A stretch of 64,000 nt of DNA, taken from the NCBI RefSeq assembly GCF_000203815.1, contig NW_004457624.1, positions 310,001 to 374,000 on the forward strand. Direction: 5' to 3'. The number at the start of each line of letters is the position of its first letter. Within the stretch, counting starts at the first letter, position 1. The translations under genes and the position numbers were made by a program. The notes under the pieces are model-generated. The model was not told the DNA's origin. It saw nothing but the letters and a program-made list of their open reading frames with translations, and made no database searches. Shown piece after piece: positions 44,472 to 55,504 of the stretch. Source of the DNA: Cavenderia fasciculata. Its lineage: Eukaryota > Evosea > Eumycetozoa > Acytosteliales > Cavenderiaceae.

Positions 44472-47400
44472 TTATTTCATAGTGACCATTTCAATTTTAC
44501 CTCCAGTGAAACGAATGAAATATTTCTTTCTAATGTACCATACAATGAGAAAAGTTGATGCGAGGAGGACGATGGAGCCTGCCACTGCAATACCTGCGAT
44601 TTGAGCGTTGGTGAGTACTGGTTTGGTGTCTCCACATCCATAGTCACCGTCACCATTATCAACGAGCATAGATAGATCTGGATCAAGTTGGATATTTTCG
44701 GTGTAGTAGGGAACGTTGATACCAATGAATTGACGTGTACCAGATGACTCTTGTTTTTCAACGACAGAGTTTCGAATGACTGCTTGTCTTCCATCAATGA
44801 TACCACTACGAATGAATCTTGCATAGATTGATGATCCACCAACTTTGAGTTTAACCCATTGTACATCATTCTCATCATTACCATTACCCAATCCATAATC
44901 CAATTCTGAACATGCATCATTATCATCAATATTGATTGAAATGTCCATGATGATTTGTAAGGTGTTGGTAATTGATTGGAATGGGTATTGATCAATACCT
45001 ATATTAATCTTGGTTGATGATGGTGGGAGTGAGATTGGTTGATTACCAAATGAAATCTCTTGAGCATCTCTAAACCATTGAACAGATACTGATATGGTGG
45101 TATTGGTGAATGAAGAGTTGGTTGAATCGGTTGGAATAGAAAGTGTACTGTTGTAGAAATAGTTGATTGATTTCGACATATCAGTGGTTTGGTTAGTGTA
45201 TGCCCAAGTGGTGAGTGGATACTCTTTATATGTAGTACCATCCATTTCAATCTCACGAATCGATACAATTGAAACTATACTATAAATGAATCGGTCGGTT
45301 GTAGAGGTTGTATTTTGGTTGCCTATAATAATGGTTGGTTCAGTCTTTGTTATGTTGGGGATGACTTGAATCGTTGTTTGTGAGCATGTTGGACCGTACC
45401 AACCATTTATACATGCACATCCATTATCACCGCAGGTTCCGTGGTCCGATCCACCACACCCATTTGGACATGGGACAATTGCTGGTGGAGTGTACACTGG
45501 ACGGTAATCTTGCACGGGAATAGACAATGCTTGAGATGTAACTGTAGCTGACTTTAAAGTGATACGTATACTTGTCAACTGCGCTGGGATGGGTACTGGA
45601 ATGACAAAAGTAAATGTCATGGGTCCGGTAAAAGTGGCCGGTAGAGTTTGGCTAAACCCAGGCTCATTAATGACTACGTTAAACTCGGTGGTTGGAATCT
45701 GGAAGTGTTGGCTGACACCTGCCGTAGCGACTGTCACTGCACCACCATCACGTGGAATATTAGTCATTGCATACCGTAATACAATGTTGTAGGGTGAGTA
45801 AAAGGTTTGGACAAAGTATGGATAGGAACTGCTTTTGCCGAAAATCTCCACCGATGACATGCCGAGTGTGTGCAGGGCATTATCAAACACACCGTATATC
45901 GAGACGGACAAATTACTGCTCGCACCAAATCCATAGGGAATGGTTCCTGCAAAGTTGTAGTTGACTGTTCCACCATTTATCGATCCCAACTGGCCAGGTA
46001 TGAGGAAATAGTTGGATAAAGCGTCGGTCAAATACAAAGTAGGTGTGTGACGTAACGAGATACCTGTACCACTTTGATCTTGGAATGTGGCTAAAAACCA
46101 CATATCTCTGTTATTCGACCCGACATCAAGCGATGGACGTGAAATAATAAGATTAGTCAGCATAGGGCCGGGCACAGTGATAACGGGAAGCGAACAATTA
46201 ATAGTAAATTGTAAGACTGCTGGAGAAGCAAGTTGAATGAATGGATCAATCAAAGTCTCTACATTGTATCGATTGGGTATGTATGCAGCCTGTGATGGAT
46301 AATATGACGACCATCCACTACGATCCACCAAATACAATCCTGTGATTCTAAATAATTGGGTTGTTCTACAAGTCTCAGTTGGCAAGTTATAGTTGAATCG
46401 AATCGAATGATCACCTTCAAACATTGAGCCATTAACCAATGAATTAACATCCAAAACAAAGGTTCTTGGGATTGGATCCATATCCGATGTAATATTAACC
46501 ACACCATAATCCAATCCATTGATTTTATCAATAATTCTAATATCAAATCCAACATTATTTAAATCTAAATTTGGTTTTATATATGTAATCATTGGTGGGA
46601 ATTTATCTAAATCTAAAAAATAAATAGAAAAAAAAAAAAAAAAAAAAAAAAAAAAGAAATTAATAAATGTGATTAAATATATATATATTGTTTACATACT
46701 ATTTGATTTAACTCTTAATTGTGATAAAGAACCAAGTTTAGAGTTTAAAGTTGTTGAATGAGTATATTGATTAAAGAAATATTCAATGGTATCATTGCCG
46801 AGATTTTGTGGTAATATAAAGTCTGAACGATAACTATTTACGACGGAATCAAAGTAGGATAATGAAGAGATGGAACGACTTCCAAATTGCCCGTCGGCAT
46901 TGAGTTTGGTGAGGAGGATGGATATGTTGAAGATGGGGGAACTAGGTGTTTCGGTGAGATTAAACAACATGGATACAAAGCTAGGTCCATAACTAGTGTC
47001 AATGTCGTTGGGAGCAAACAACAACGATGTAAAGTTATCTGGACGTAAAAAGAGTTGTGGAATATCCAATTGATAGGGAACAAATGCATCGGTACTGAGG
47101 AATTGACCTGGTACGACAGCGATTGTCATACCGATAGTATCGCTCATTGAAATGATTGGTGCTGTATTATCAGTAGCCAAAGAGAATGGATTGAATTTAA
47201 CTTCTCCCGTCAATTCTCCCTTTGAAAAATCACCACTAACTATAGACTCTAGTGAAAATACTGTATTGTAAATAGTAATCGATCTCAATCCAGTCAATAA
47301 ATCACTTTCAAAACCAACCTTTACAAAACATGAATATCCTGTAAATGGATAATACCTACAAATAAAAAAAAGAATTGATAAGTAAATGATAATGGATAAT

Positions 47401-48988
47401 ATCTATTCTTATTTTTTACTTACGAAACACCAGTAATAGTTGGAGGTTTAGCTCCAGTAGGGAATGATTTACCATTGTTGGCAGTATAAGATTTCATAGT
47501 TGAAAGATACCTAAATGTGACAGGTGTTGTATTTAATCCACGTGGTAACATGAATGGTGCTCTAAATACGAATCCACTTGATGATCTGTGCAATCCAAAT
47601 GGGAGTGGTAGAGAGACGACCGAATAATAAGTGGATATTTGTACATTGCCTTGAAGGTATGGTACATCGGCTACCTGTGTCTCGAGATAGAGATTGTAGC
47701 CATTAGGTTTGTCTGTATACCCACTTGCACCAATAGAACTAATATACTCTTGGTCGGCAAGATACCCTATTTGATAGGTAACATTGAGTATAGATCTATA
47801 GCCTCCCTCTGCAACTTGTTGCATTCTATTCGTCATAGTGGATGATAACGACAACTCTTTGAAATAAGATATTCCCACCAAACTGTTTCCAAGTACCTTT
47901 CTAAGGAATCTAGTATTCGAGCCATCGACCGAATAAAATTGTAATTCATTCATCGACGTTGAACTAGAATTTACATTTAATTGAAGATGATAATTTGAAG
48001 TCACCCATTTACCAATAGTTCTTGCTACCTCTGGTGATGAACTTGATGTAAATCCTGCTAAATCAGTATCTAAATAAAAAAAAGAAAAAGAAAGAAAGAA
48101 AAAGAAAGTATAAATAAAATATATTATTTAATAATAATAATTAGACATACTATTAATAGTTGGGAAAAGTGAACCAGAAATGATAGGATTTGTAATGGTT
48201 GTAGTTGACATTCCAATTTCAAACAAATTGTCGGTCGCTGGTGTATAGGACATGGATGATTGTGGGGATATACTTAATTTGAATCGCATTGGAATGGTAG
48301 CAGTAGCAGTTGATTGTGGATAGATTGGAGCACACACATATCCACTCACTGCAGTACACGTCACAAATGTTTGAGAGGATACTAAATCGAAATCGACAGT
48401 CGTCAATACATCTACCACCCAAATACCATCTTGAACATATCTATTAATATTTGATGATTTTATAGTCAACGTTGATGGCAGTGCTAAAGTGTATATATTC
48501 GAAATAAGAAAGAAAAAGATAATTAGATATATATATATATGTATATGTTATTATTATTTGTTTGATTGATTGATTGATTGTGATTGATTCATACATTTAC
48601 AATTAAAATTCATATATTGATCAACAGATTCTGATTGAGTATTATATTCTATAAAGTAGGTTGTTTGAGCCATTGGTAGGTATGGGGTAACTTGAATGAG
48701 CGACTGGGTGCTGAGGGTAGCGAAGACACCAAAGGTGACTGACGAGTTGACGATGGCACCAGTCTCTTGAAACTTTAGTCTGACGCTGGTCACAGGTGCA
48801 GTGTTTTCTAACAACGCGTAGATAATGGGCACACACTGTAACCCTTGCGGCGTCGTAATCGCAGTGCCTTGCTTAGGCATTCTTTGGTTGGACACGACCT
48901 TTAAAGTTGCGTCGACACTACATAATGATATTATTACTAATAAACAAAGTACTATTGACACAATCACACCTATATTGTGTAGCTTCAT
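44472..48988 (-). CDS. Large EGF/E-set ComC-like receptor, copy 2
   Basis: Exons 48988-48595, 48483-48151, 48069-47424, 47355-46700 and 46612-44472 join in frame to 1389 aa. The order is the same as in copy 1: signal peptide (VIVSIVLCLLVIISLCSVDA), E-set-rich ectodomain, EGF-like module (CGGSDHGTCGDNGCACINGW), ComC-type region, membrane helix (IAGIAVAGSIVLLASTFLIV) and tail KKYFIRFTGGKIEMVTMK. All five exons have the same phases as copy 1. The ectodomain is well diverged from copy 1 in exons 1-3 and mid exon 5, but the EGF-to-ComC part is nearly identical at the DNA level. Intact and probably functional; the ligand is unknown. Confidence 0.85.
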
Positions 48989-49396
48989 TCTTTTGGTGTG
49001 ATATTTTTTTTTATTTATTTTTTTTTTTACGTATGCTGCTAAGTACTCTAGTATTATGAATAATTTACTTTTTTAAAACAATTTAAAGAATGATGTGATA
49101 TATAATATTATAATATATATTAAATAAAGTGATGTCAATGGCACGGGGAATTAGGGACACCCCATTCGTGTTTGATTACAACTAAGATAAGAAATTTTTG
49201 GTAATATGGTAGGTCGGCGTAAATATCAAAAGATCTTTTTGTTTTTTTGGTGTTGGAAATTTCGTGATGGTCCTTGATTAAATATTATTAATTTAATTAC
49301 AAGTTCTATCTATCTATCTATATAATCCACTTCCAACTAGTAATACATTATTATTAATTATTATTAATGAATATTAATATTAAGTTAATATTAATA
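48989..49396. other. Intergenic spacer
   Basis: About 410 bp, AT-rich, with T-runs near 49005-49027 and a short GGGG/CCCC patch at 49143-49170. A perfect 14-bp-arm palindrome AATATTAATATTAA/TTAATATTAATATT at 49370-49398 abuts the stop codon of the next gene. Confidence 0.5.
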
Positions 49397-51355
49397 TTAT
49401 TTTTTAATACCAATAATTGATTTAAGTTCATATGATGTATGATATTCACCGAGGGAATATCCGAAATGTTGTGGTCGTTTTGCTTTTATGTCCCATTTCG
49501 TAGAGATATGGAATTGGGGTAATTCCAATGCAATCTTTTCTTCATCAATGGTTTTATCAATTTTCATCTTTAATGGTTTGGGAGTAGAAGAAGCTTTCTT
49601 TTTAGGTTGATTTAATGTTGGTTGTGTTGGTTCCAAGGATGGTGGTGGTGGATAGACATAGTGTCGATAGGAATGTCTAACATAGAATGATTCCAATGAT
49701 TTCGATTGTGAAAATGATTTAATCATCATATCTATTGATTCCTTTAAATCGGTGGGACCACGAGTTGAGAATGATATTTCCAAATGAGTTAGGTATGGTG
49801 ACGATAAACAAGAGTTGATCGTTGGTTGTAATACCGATCCTTTTATAAAACAAAAATCAATTGAATGAATAATTGATAGTCTAGTTACTCTTGTTGACTC
49901 TAATATTGATTCAATGATACCCATCTTTGCATGTTGATTTGTATTAGGATTAATGAGTGGTGGTGGTGGATTCAATGTATATCCACTATGATCAAATGTC
50001 AAAACAAGGTGGTTTTGATCCGTCATATGAATATTAAAATAAACCAATCCTAATTGATTCTCTGGTGTTGGTTGATCTAATCCAATAATCGCATTACTCG
50101 CTTGTACATATTGTTCCAAAATACTTGGCATTGACAATGACAACTTTGGAAATAGTTCTAATAAGTCTAAAGGGATTTGTGATGCATCACACCCTGCCGA
50201 CACTGGATTCCAAACCAATGATTTTAAATTATCCAGTACATTATTATTATTATTACAATTATTATTATTACAGTTATTATTTCTTAATGCAAGTTGTTTT
50301 AAATATTTTTGAGAAGCAATTAATTGGTTGGTTGGATCAGTGATTGTTAGTTCTTCTAATAGTCCATCTTGGGTGTACAGATAACTCTCTTTATATGTTA
50401 CATGTTTTGGTGAATCGAAATAGTTTTGTGACCCAAATATAACTTGATCTTTACTGATTCCCAATACTTTGAATCGTGTCAATCTACTATGATCTTCATT
50501 CATTTGAACAGGTACTTTAAAAGTATCCATATCATAATTGTATTCATAGTCATGTTGTGATTCATCTTGACTACCTTCATCTTCTTCTTCTTCATTATCT
50601 TGTTGTTGGGTTTGTAGAGTCTGACCTGCTATCAATCTCATTCGTTCAATTCTTTTGTTTTGTTCATCTACCTTTCGATCATGTACAATCGACGTACTTG
50701 CAAATGGAATGACATAGGTATCTTTGAGAGATACTTTAAACTTTTGACACCCAAGTAGTTCAGTCATCACATCACGTGCATACTGTTGACTTGAAGGTCG
50801 ACTATTCATCCAAAGACTACGATACTTTCTATCAACCTTGACATTAAATGTTTCAAATAATTTGAAACAATCAAATTGATAGTATTTATCTGTAATGATT
50901 ATACTACTACTCTTATTATGTTGTCTCTTCTTCTTCTTCTTCTCCTTCTTTTTCTTATTATTATTATTATTACTTTTGTTATTGTTTTTGTTATTATTGT
51001 TATTTTGAGAAGATAATCTAATGATTACAAGTGATTCATGTAAAGATAGTTTAGAGATGGTTGGTGCTTTCATGATTGATAGATGTGCGTCTATCTTGAT
51101 GGTCTTGACTAGTAGTGGGTCGGTAGTATGTTGATTCCAAATGACAATATCACGTTGCACAACAAAGCAATCTCTAATATAGTTGAACCAATCCTTGCAT
51201 ACCAATGCCAACTCTAACCTCCATTTAGAGCATCCCAACATCTTGTCAAGTGTGAATTCAACTGTATGATGCCATGTCTCTTTTAATATCAAATATTGTA
51301 TGTATTTGTTAACAACCACTATTATATTCGTATTTGTATTGGTATTCGTATTCAT
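49397..51355 (-). CDS. F-box-like / leucine-rich dictyostelid protein
   Basis: A single exon of 652 aa. The N-terminus (KWRLELALVCKDWFNYIRDC) has the short helical pattern found at the start of many dictyostelid F-box-like proteins, in which the box recruits Skp1. Low-complexity Asn/Lys and acidic stretches follow (NNNNKKKKEKKKKKRQ; NEEEEDEGSQDESQ), then a weakly leucine-rich half (LEELTITDPTNQLIASQKYL, NVLDNLKSLVWNPV, YLTHLEISFSTRG). No catalytic motif is seen. A role as substrate adaptor of an SCF ubiquitin ligase is inferred from family resemblance only. Its start is 173 bp from the divergent PAH gene. Confidence 0.65.
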   Translation of the reverse strand: MNTNTNTNTNIIVVVNKYIQYLILKETWHHTVEFTLDKMLGCSKWRLELALVCKDWFNYIRDCFVVQRDIVIWNQHTTDPLLVKTIKIDAHLSIMKAPTISKLSLHESLVIIRLSSQNNNNNKNNNKSNNNNNKKKKEKKKKKRQHNKSSSIIITDKYYQFDCFKLFETFNVKVDRKYRSLWMNSRPSSQQYARDVMTELLGCQKFKVSLKDTYVIPFASTSIVHDRKVDEQNKRIERMRLIAGQTLQTQQQDNEEEEDEGSQDESQHDYEYNYDMDTFKVPVQMNEDHSRLTRFKVLGISKDQVIFGSQNYFDSPKHVTYKESYLYTQDGLLEELTITDPTNQLIASQKYLKQLALRNNNCNNNNCNNNNNVLDNLKSLVWNPVSAGCDASQIPLDLLELFPKLSLSMPSILEQYVQASNAIIGLDQPTPENQLGLVYFNIHMTDQNHLVLTFDHSGYTLNPPPPLINPNTNQHAKMGIIESILESTRVTRLSIIHSIDFCFIKGSVLQPTINSCLSSPYLTHLEISFSTRGPTDLKESIDMMIKSFSQSKSLESFYVRHSYRHYVYPPPPSLEPTQPTLNQPKKKASSTPKPLKMKIDKTIDEEKIALELPQFHISTKWDIKAKRPQHFGYSLGEYHTSYELKSIIGIKK

Positions 51356-51528
51356 TGATTGTGTGAATGAATGTACATTGTAATTACAATTATTACTATC
51401 TTCTAATTAATTGGAAAAAAAAAAAGAATAAAATAAACTTGAGCAAGCTGAGCTGCTTGAGTGAGACACAACCAAATGTTTATGAAATTTTAAAGTTCTT
51501 TTAACTTTATAATTTATTACAAATAATA

Positions 51529-52176
51529 ATGTATACAAGTCATCACAATCAAGAAGATGATACCTTTTCTTTATTAAATCAACTTGAACAATTAACTTTA
51601 GAGTCGGTCTCGCCGACATCATCTTCGACCAATCAACAGCAACAATCCAAAGGTTACCAAAATGCTGTTCTCTTTTACGATCAAATTATTAAAGATGTTC
51701 CTTTGTTGGTTCCACAATTTAACATTATCATGAAGGAATATAGACAACATATGTATGATACATAGATCTCTGCTTATTAATACATACTGTATGTATTAAT
51801 AATGTATGTTTCCTTTTTAATTAGATGTGATATACCTAAAACATTTCAAAGAGTTTATGATTTGTTCAAAGATCATAAACATTTAATCAAAGGATTTAGT
51901 CAATTCCTACCTCGTGAATATAAACATGTTGAGGAGAAGAAGAAGGAGGTGAAGGAGGGGGAGGAGGAAGATGAGAAAGATGCAGCCGTGCTATATGTAG
52001 CAAAGGTTAAACAACGATTTAAAAGTACCCCTCAAATATACCAACAATTTTTGGTGACCTTGAAGATATTTAATGGTAATAATCAAGCTGAAATAGCTTC
52101 TCTAATTAATATTTTGTTCATAGGTCATAATGATCTAATACAAGATTTTAAACATTTCCTTCCCAGACCAAAATAA
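51529..52176 (+). CDS. Small protein of two paired amphipathic helix (PAH) domains
   Basis: Exons 51529-51752 and 51825-52176 join in frame to 191 aa. PAH1 is about residues 44-105 (AVLFYDQIIKDVPLLVPQFN...VYDLFKDHKHLIKGFSQFLP) and PAH2 about 128-190 (YVAKVKQRFKSTPQIYQQFL...LFIGHNDLIQDFKHFLPRP). Both have the F...L..F..FLP ending typical of SIN3. SIN3 uses PAH domains to bind transcription factors, but this protein lacks the HDAC-interaction region and the rest of SIN3 (more than 1000 aa). It may compete with SIN3 for partners, or it may be a minimal adaptor. The highly charged linker separates the two domains. Confidence 0.85.
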
Positions 52177-52205
52177 TCCCACTTTACTTGAATTAATCCT
52201 TTTTG

Positions 52206-52208
<3 letters not shown>

Positions 52209-52259
<51 letters not shown>

Positions 52260-52340
52260 CTTTTTAATAAATAATAATTGAATCCAATGGATAATTAAAT
52301 CTTTGTTATATACGAATTATTTATCATCAAACAACGAGTT
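52209..52340. repeat. Direct repeat, left copy ((AAT)n plus about 90 bp)
   Basis: The (AAT)n tract followed by CTTTTTAATAAATAATAATT, GAATCCAATGGATAATTAAA and so on to TCATCAAACAA is repeated at 52747-52861 with few changes. It spans the 3' end of the fragment at 52327. Confidence 0.85.
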
Positions 52341-52737
52341 GATGTTTTAAAAAGTTAGAAAACTTGGTTCTTTTGATTTCTAAGGTGTCAGAACCCTCGA
52401 TAGTAAACTTGTCACAATAGAACATTGCCATTTTGGCAATATCTAATTCATCCATAGTGCTAGTTAGTTTGAAAAATATTGGATTAGTTACAATTGTATC
52501 AAGATTAACATTTCAAAGAAAAAGGTAACATACTTGACATTAATAGTCTTGGCACCAATTGGGTAACTACCAAATTTTGGTGCTCCAAATGTTTTGAATG
52601 CAGCCTCCAAGTTACCATGGTAATAAATATCCAAATAATCGAACGAAAGATAGTGGGCATATTCATCTTTGCTTTTGGTACATGGCAATAAGAATAAATT
52701 TATATTTGGTTGGTTTCTGTTTGACTCCTGGAGTGAT
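52327..52737 (-). pseudogene. Unidentified gene fragment lacking a start codon
   Basis: The open frame from about 52737 to 52534 (RNQPNINLFLLPCTKSKDEY, LSFDYLDIYYHGNLEAAFKT, FGAPKFGSYPIGAKTINV) splices at GTATGT to 52459-52327 (MDELDIAKMAMFYCDKFTIE ... KHQLVV-stop). Splice sites and phase fit, so it derives from a real gene. Upstream the frame runs into an (ATT)n tract with no ATG, so the 5' part is missing or lies in an unrecognised exon. It is flanked by the direct repeat at 52209 and 52747. I do not recognise the protein. Confidence 0.45.
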
Positions 52738-52742
52738 CTTTC

Positions 52743-52746
<4 letters not shown>

Positions 52747-52781
<35 letters not shown>

Positions 52782-52861
52782 CTTTTTAATAAATAAATAA
52801 TAATTGAATCCAATGGATAATTAAATCTTTGTTATATATGAATTATAAATCATCAAACAAG
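52747..52861. repeat. Direct repeat, right copy
   Basis: Second copy of the (AAT)n plus CTTTTTAATAAATAAATAAT...TCATCAAACAA sequence at 52209. It indicates a past tandem duplication of the 3' end of the fragment at 52327. Confidence 0.85.
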
Positions 52862-53116
52862 ACAAGTATTTTGTTGGGGCAAATGTTTCTGTTGTTGTCG
52901 TTGTAGTTCTTGTCTTTTGTTCCAAATATTTTCATCTTTTTTCTAAAAACAGATCTATCATTCATCCAGCTTGTGTCATCTAATCTATTCGTGTCAAATC
53001 TTTTTCCAAAGATCAATCTAATCTTTCTTTTCCTTTCTAAAAGAATGAATCATATAATTTCATTTCTTAGGTTGGTTGTATGTTTTGGTTGTTTGGTCGA
53101 ACTATTATTATTATTA
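52862..53116. other. Spacer
   Basis: About 250 bp without a convincing gene. The minus strand is open in short pieces rich in Lys and Asn; these lack supporting splice sites. Confidence 0.35.
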
Positions 53117-54349
53117 TTATTGATGGTTTATTTGATCGATTGATATTCCTGTCCCCAACAAATAACTATATTAAAGTATAAATATAAATTGAATTAGTTA
53201 ATTATTTGATTTTGATTGGATATATATTAAAAATACATACAATGATAGAGAATTATTATAAAAAATAAAAGAATTATTATTGTTGTTACTACTACTACTA
53301 CTACTACTATTACTATTACCGCTACTACTTTCTATTTTTCCAATGATATGATTACATTGTTTACATTTTAGTAGTAGTTGTTGTTGTTGTTGTAGTTGTA
53401 GTTGATTATCCTTTTCAATGATTATATTTAAACCTATTTTACTTAATATATAGGAATGATTGTCAATCATAAATCGTTCTTGTTCCTCTGTATAAGTGTC
53501 AATGATCATTGTACTATCACCAACAATACAATCACACTCTATACACTTGAAAATGATTATGGATTGATAGAATTCATCCAATGATATGTCATTTGATGAT
53601 TTAACCTTATTCTTATTGTCTAGTTGTGTGATTGATTTTCTTTTAATCCCTGTTAACTTGTTATTATTATTAATATTATTATTTAGAGGTTGTTGTTGTT
53701 TCTTTGCTGATAAATTAGTTATAGTTGGTGCTTTAAATTGTCTGTATGGTGAAGTTGAAGTTGGGGATACAGGTGATAGTATTTGTTTTGATTGTGCTGA
53801 TTGAGATGGTGTTGTTGTTGTTGTTTCTCCTTCTTCTCCTTCTCCATCTTCATTATCTTTATCATCATCGTCATCATCTTGATCAATTGATCTAAATATT
53901 GATGATCCAGGTGTAGAAAAAGTTGGTGTAGCTGATAGAGTTGCATCTTCATCAATCTCTGATGTCGATCTATTACTACTACCGGTAGTCATCTCTGGTG
54001 ACATTGGTGATGTTGTTGAGTTGGTAGATGTTGTTGTCTTTGGTGTCCACGACGGAGTCGATAGAGGGAATTGCGATACATCAATATGATTACCACCACC
54101 ACCTGTGTTGTTGTTATTATTATGATGACGAATGACAGGTGTCTTGATTGCACTACTACTAGCAGTGGCAGTGGGAGTGGCAGCTATCTTGTTGTTGTTG
54201 TTGTTGTTGGACGGTCTCATAAACTTTGGAGGTGGTGATTTAAACGGTGATTGATAGTCCATCGATTGGTCGACATCATCATAGTCTTCATCATCATTGT
54301 ATTCGTCTTCTCCATCACCATGATGATCCTCTTGAATATTTGTGTTCAT
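53117..54349 (-). CDS. Mis18-like (Yippee-fold) protein with long disordered N-terminus
   Basis: Exons 54349-53241 and 53165-53117 join to 385 aa. Residues 1-250 are acidic, Ser/Thr/Pro/Asn-rich and probably disordered (possible phospho-sites such as SPVSPTSTSP). The C-terminal part has FKCIECDCIVGDSTMII and, about 70 residues later, KCKQCNHIIGKIE: two CxxC pairs in the spacing and context of a Mis18/Yippee zinc fold. Mis18 proteins prime centromeres for CENP-A loading in animals and fission yeast. Gln and Ser/Asn homopolymers interrupt the domain, as is common in dictyostelids. The short last exon (FYLLGTGISIDQ) fits the end of the fold. Identification rests mainly on the two Cys pairs, so other Yippee-type proteins remain possible. 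Confidence 0.65.
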
Positions 54350-54447
54350 CGTCGTGAATTCTAATTAATAATAAATTATTTTACTTGGCTTTCGAAAGTT
54401 TGTTTGGTGGCGCCAAAAATAATTTTTAATTGCACGTTAATATAATG

Positions 54448-54520
54448 GTCATTCATATTTAATCTTTCTATCAACCTATCATTCACCAGCATCGTCGATC
54501 TTTCACCACGGTATACTGAT
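54448..54520 (+). repeat. Copy of the loop and right arm of the hairpin at 56049
   Basis: TCATTCATAT, then ATCAACCTATCATTCACCAG and CATCGTCGATC, match 56079-56145 in order. It lies in the 313-bp spacer between the Mis18-like start and the small secreted protein's stop, in the likely 3' UTR of the latter. Confidence 0.75.
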
Positions 54521-54662
54521 GTTTGGAATACATCATTCCTAAAAGTAATTTAATGTAAACAATCTAGATTTAAAGAAATGTCATCTGCCATCCTGCTGCC
54601 TTAACAATATTTATTTTGATTTCTAGAGGCATATAGTATTTTAATAATTATTATAATATTTA

Positions 54663-54920
54663 TTATTTTAAATTATTATAACAAAATCCGGTACATGTTG
54701 CAACGGCTGGAGTAGCATAGTGAGTGACACCCCAACAGAGTGCTTTGACTTGAGGAGGAAGGACTGGGACACGACAAAAGGCTTCCATGGCAGCAACACT
54801 GGTTCGACAAGCTGCAATGCATTGTCCAACTGAAACTGCCAAGACTTGATTATTGTTTTGGGTCAATAATAAAATTGACATCAATAAAAAGATCATAATT
54901 GTTGTTGGGTTTCTTGACAT
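54663..54920 (-). CDS. Small secreted Cys-rich protein
   Basis: A single exon of 85 aa. A signal peptide (TTIMIFLLMSILLLTQNNNQ ... VLAVS) precedes a mature peptide of about 55 residues with six cysteines: QCIAACRTS, AFCRV, ALCWG, ATCTGFCYN, which could form three disulphides. There is no membrane segment afterwards. I cannot place it in a family; a small extracellular signalling or defence-type peptide is possible, but no activity can be read from the sequence. Downstream lies the hairpin-arm copy at 54448-54520. Confidence 0.75.
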   Translation of the reverse strand: MSRNPTTIMIFLLMSILLLTQNNNQVLAVSVGQCIAACRTSVAAMEAFCRVPVLPPQVKALCWGVTHYATPAVATCTGFCYNNLK

Positions 54921-55504
54921 TTTAGAAGAATGATAATAGAACTACTTTTTGTTGGGTATTTGATTGACTTGTTGTTTGTTGTGTTGAAAAGAAAGAAAAG
55001 CTCAAGCTTTTGATTATATATATATATATAGAGTAAAAAAACTATATGAAATAATACAAGTATTGAAAAAACAATAAATTGATTATTGAATTTTTGATTT
55101 CCATATCTTTCTCTTTACATGTACTTATCGCCACCATTCATTAATATTAAATTGAGTGTTGGTTGATTTAATTAGTGGTTGGATGGTTGATTATTATTAT
55201 TTTTTAATTGATCTTGATCCATCCCTTTTCTCAACAATGACTATCGCAAAGTAAATAAATAATAAATTGAATTAATTAATTTTATTGATTATAGATTTCA
55301 TTATGATAGATTTAAAATACATACAATGAAAGAGAATTATTATTATAAAGGGGATACTAGAAAAATAGAACCCTATTTCCTTGAATTTTTAAAGATAGAT
55401 CACCAAATTTATTTTTTTTATTTTTTTTTCTTTGTGTGATCTTCAAGACCTTTTTTTTTTTTTTTTTTTGTTTCATTCATTCATTCATTCATTTTAATTT
55501 AATA
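54921..55504. other. Spacer with degenerate copy of the Mis18-like 3' end
   Basis: Within 55175-55350 the sequence resembles 53110-53285: AAATTGAATTA(A/G)TTAATT, AAAATACATACAATG and AGAGAATTATTAT occur in the same order. It is a decayed duplicate of the last exon region of the Mis18-like gene. The rest is AT-rich, with (TA)n at 55015-55030 and T-runs before 55505. Confidence 0.55.
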
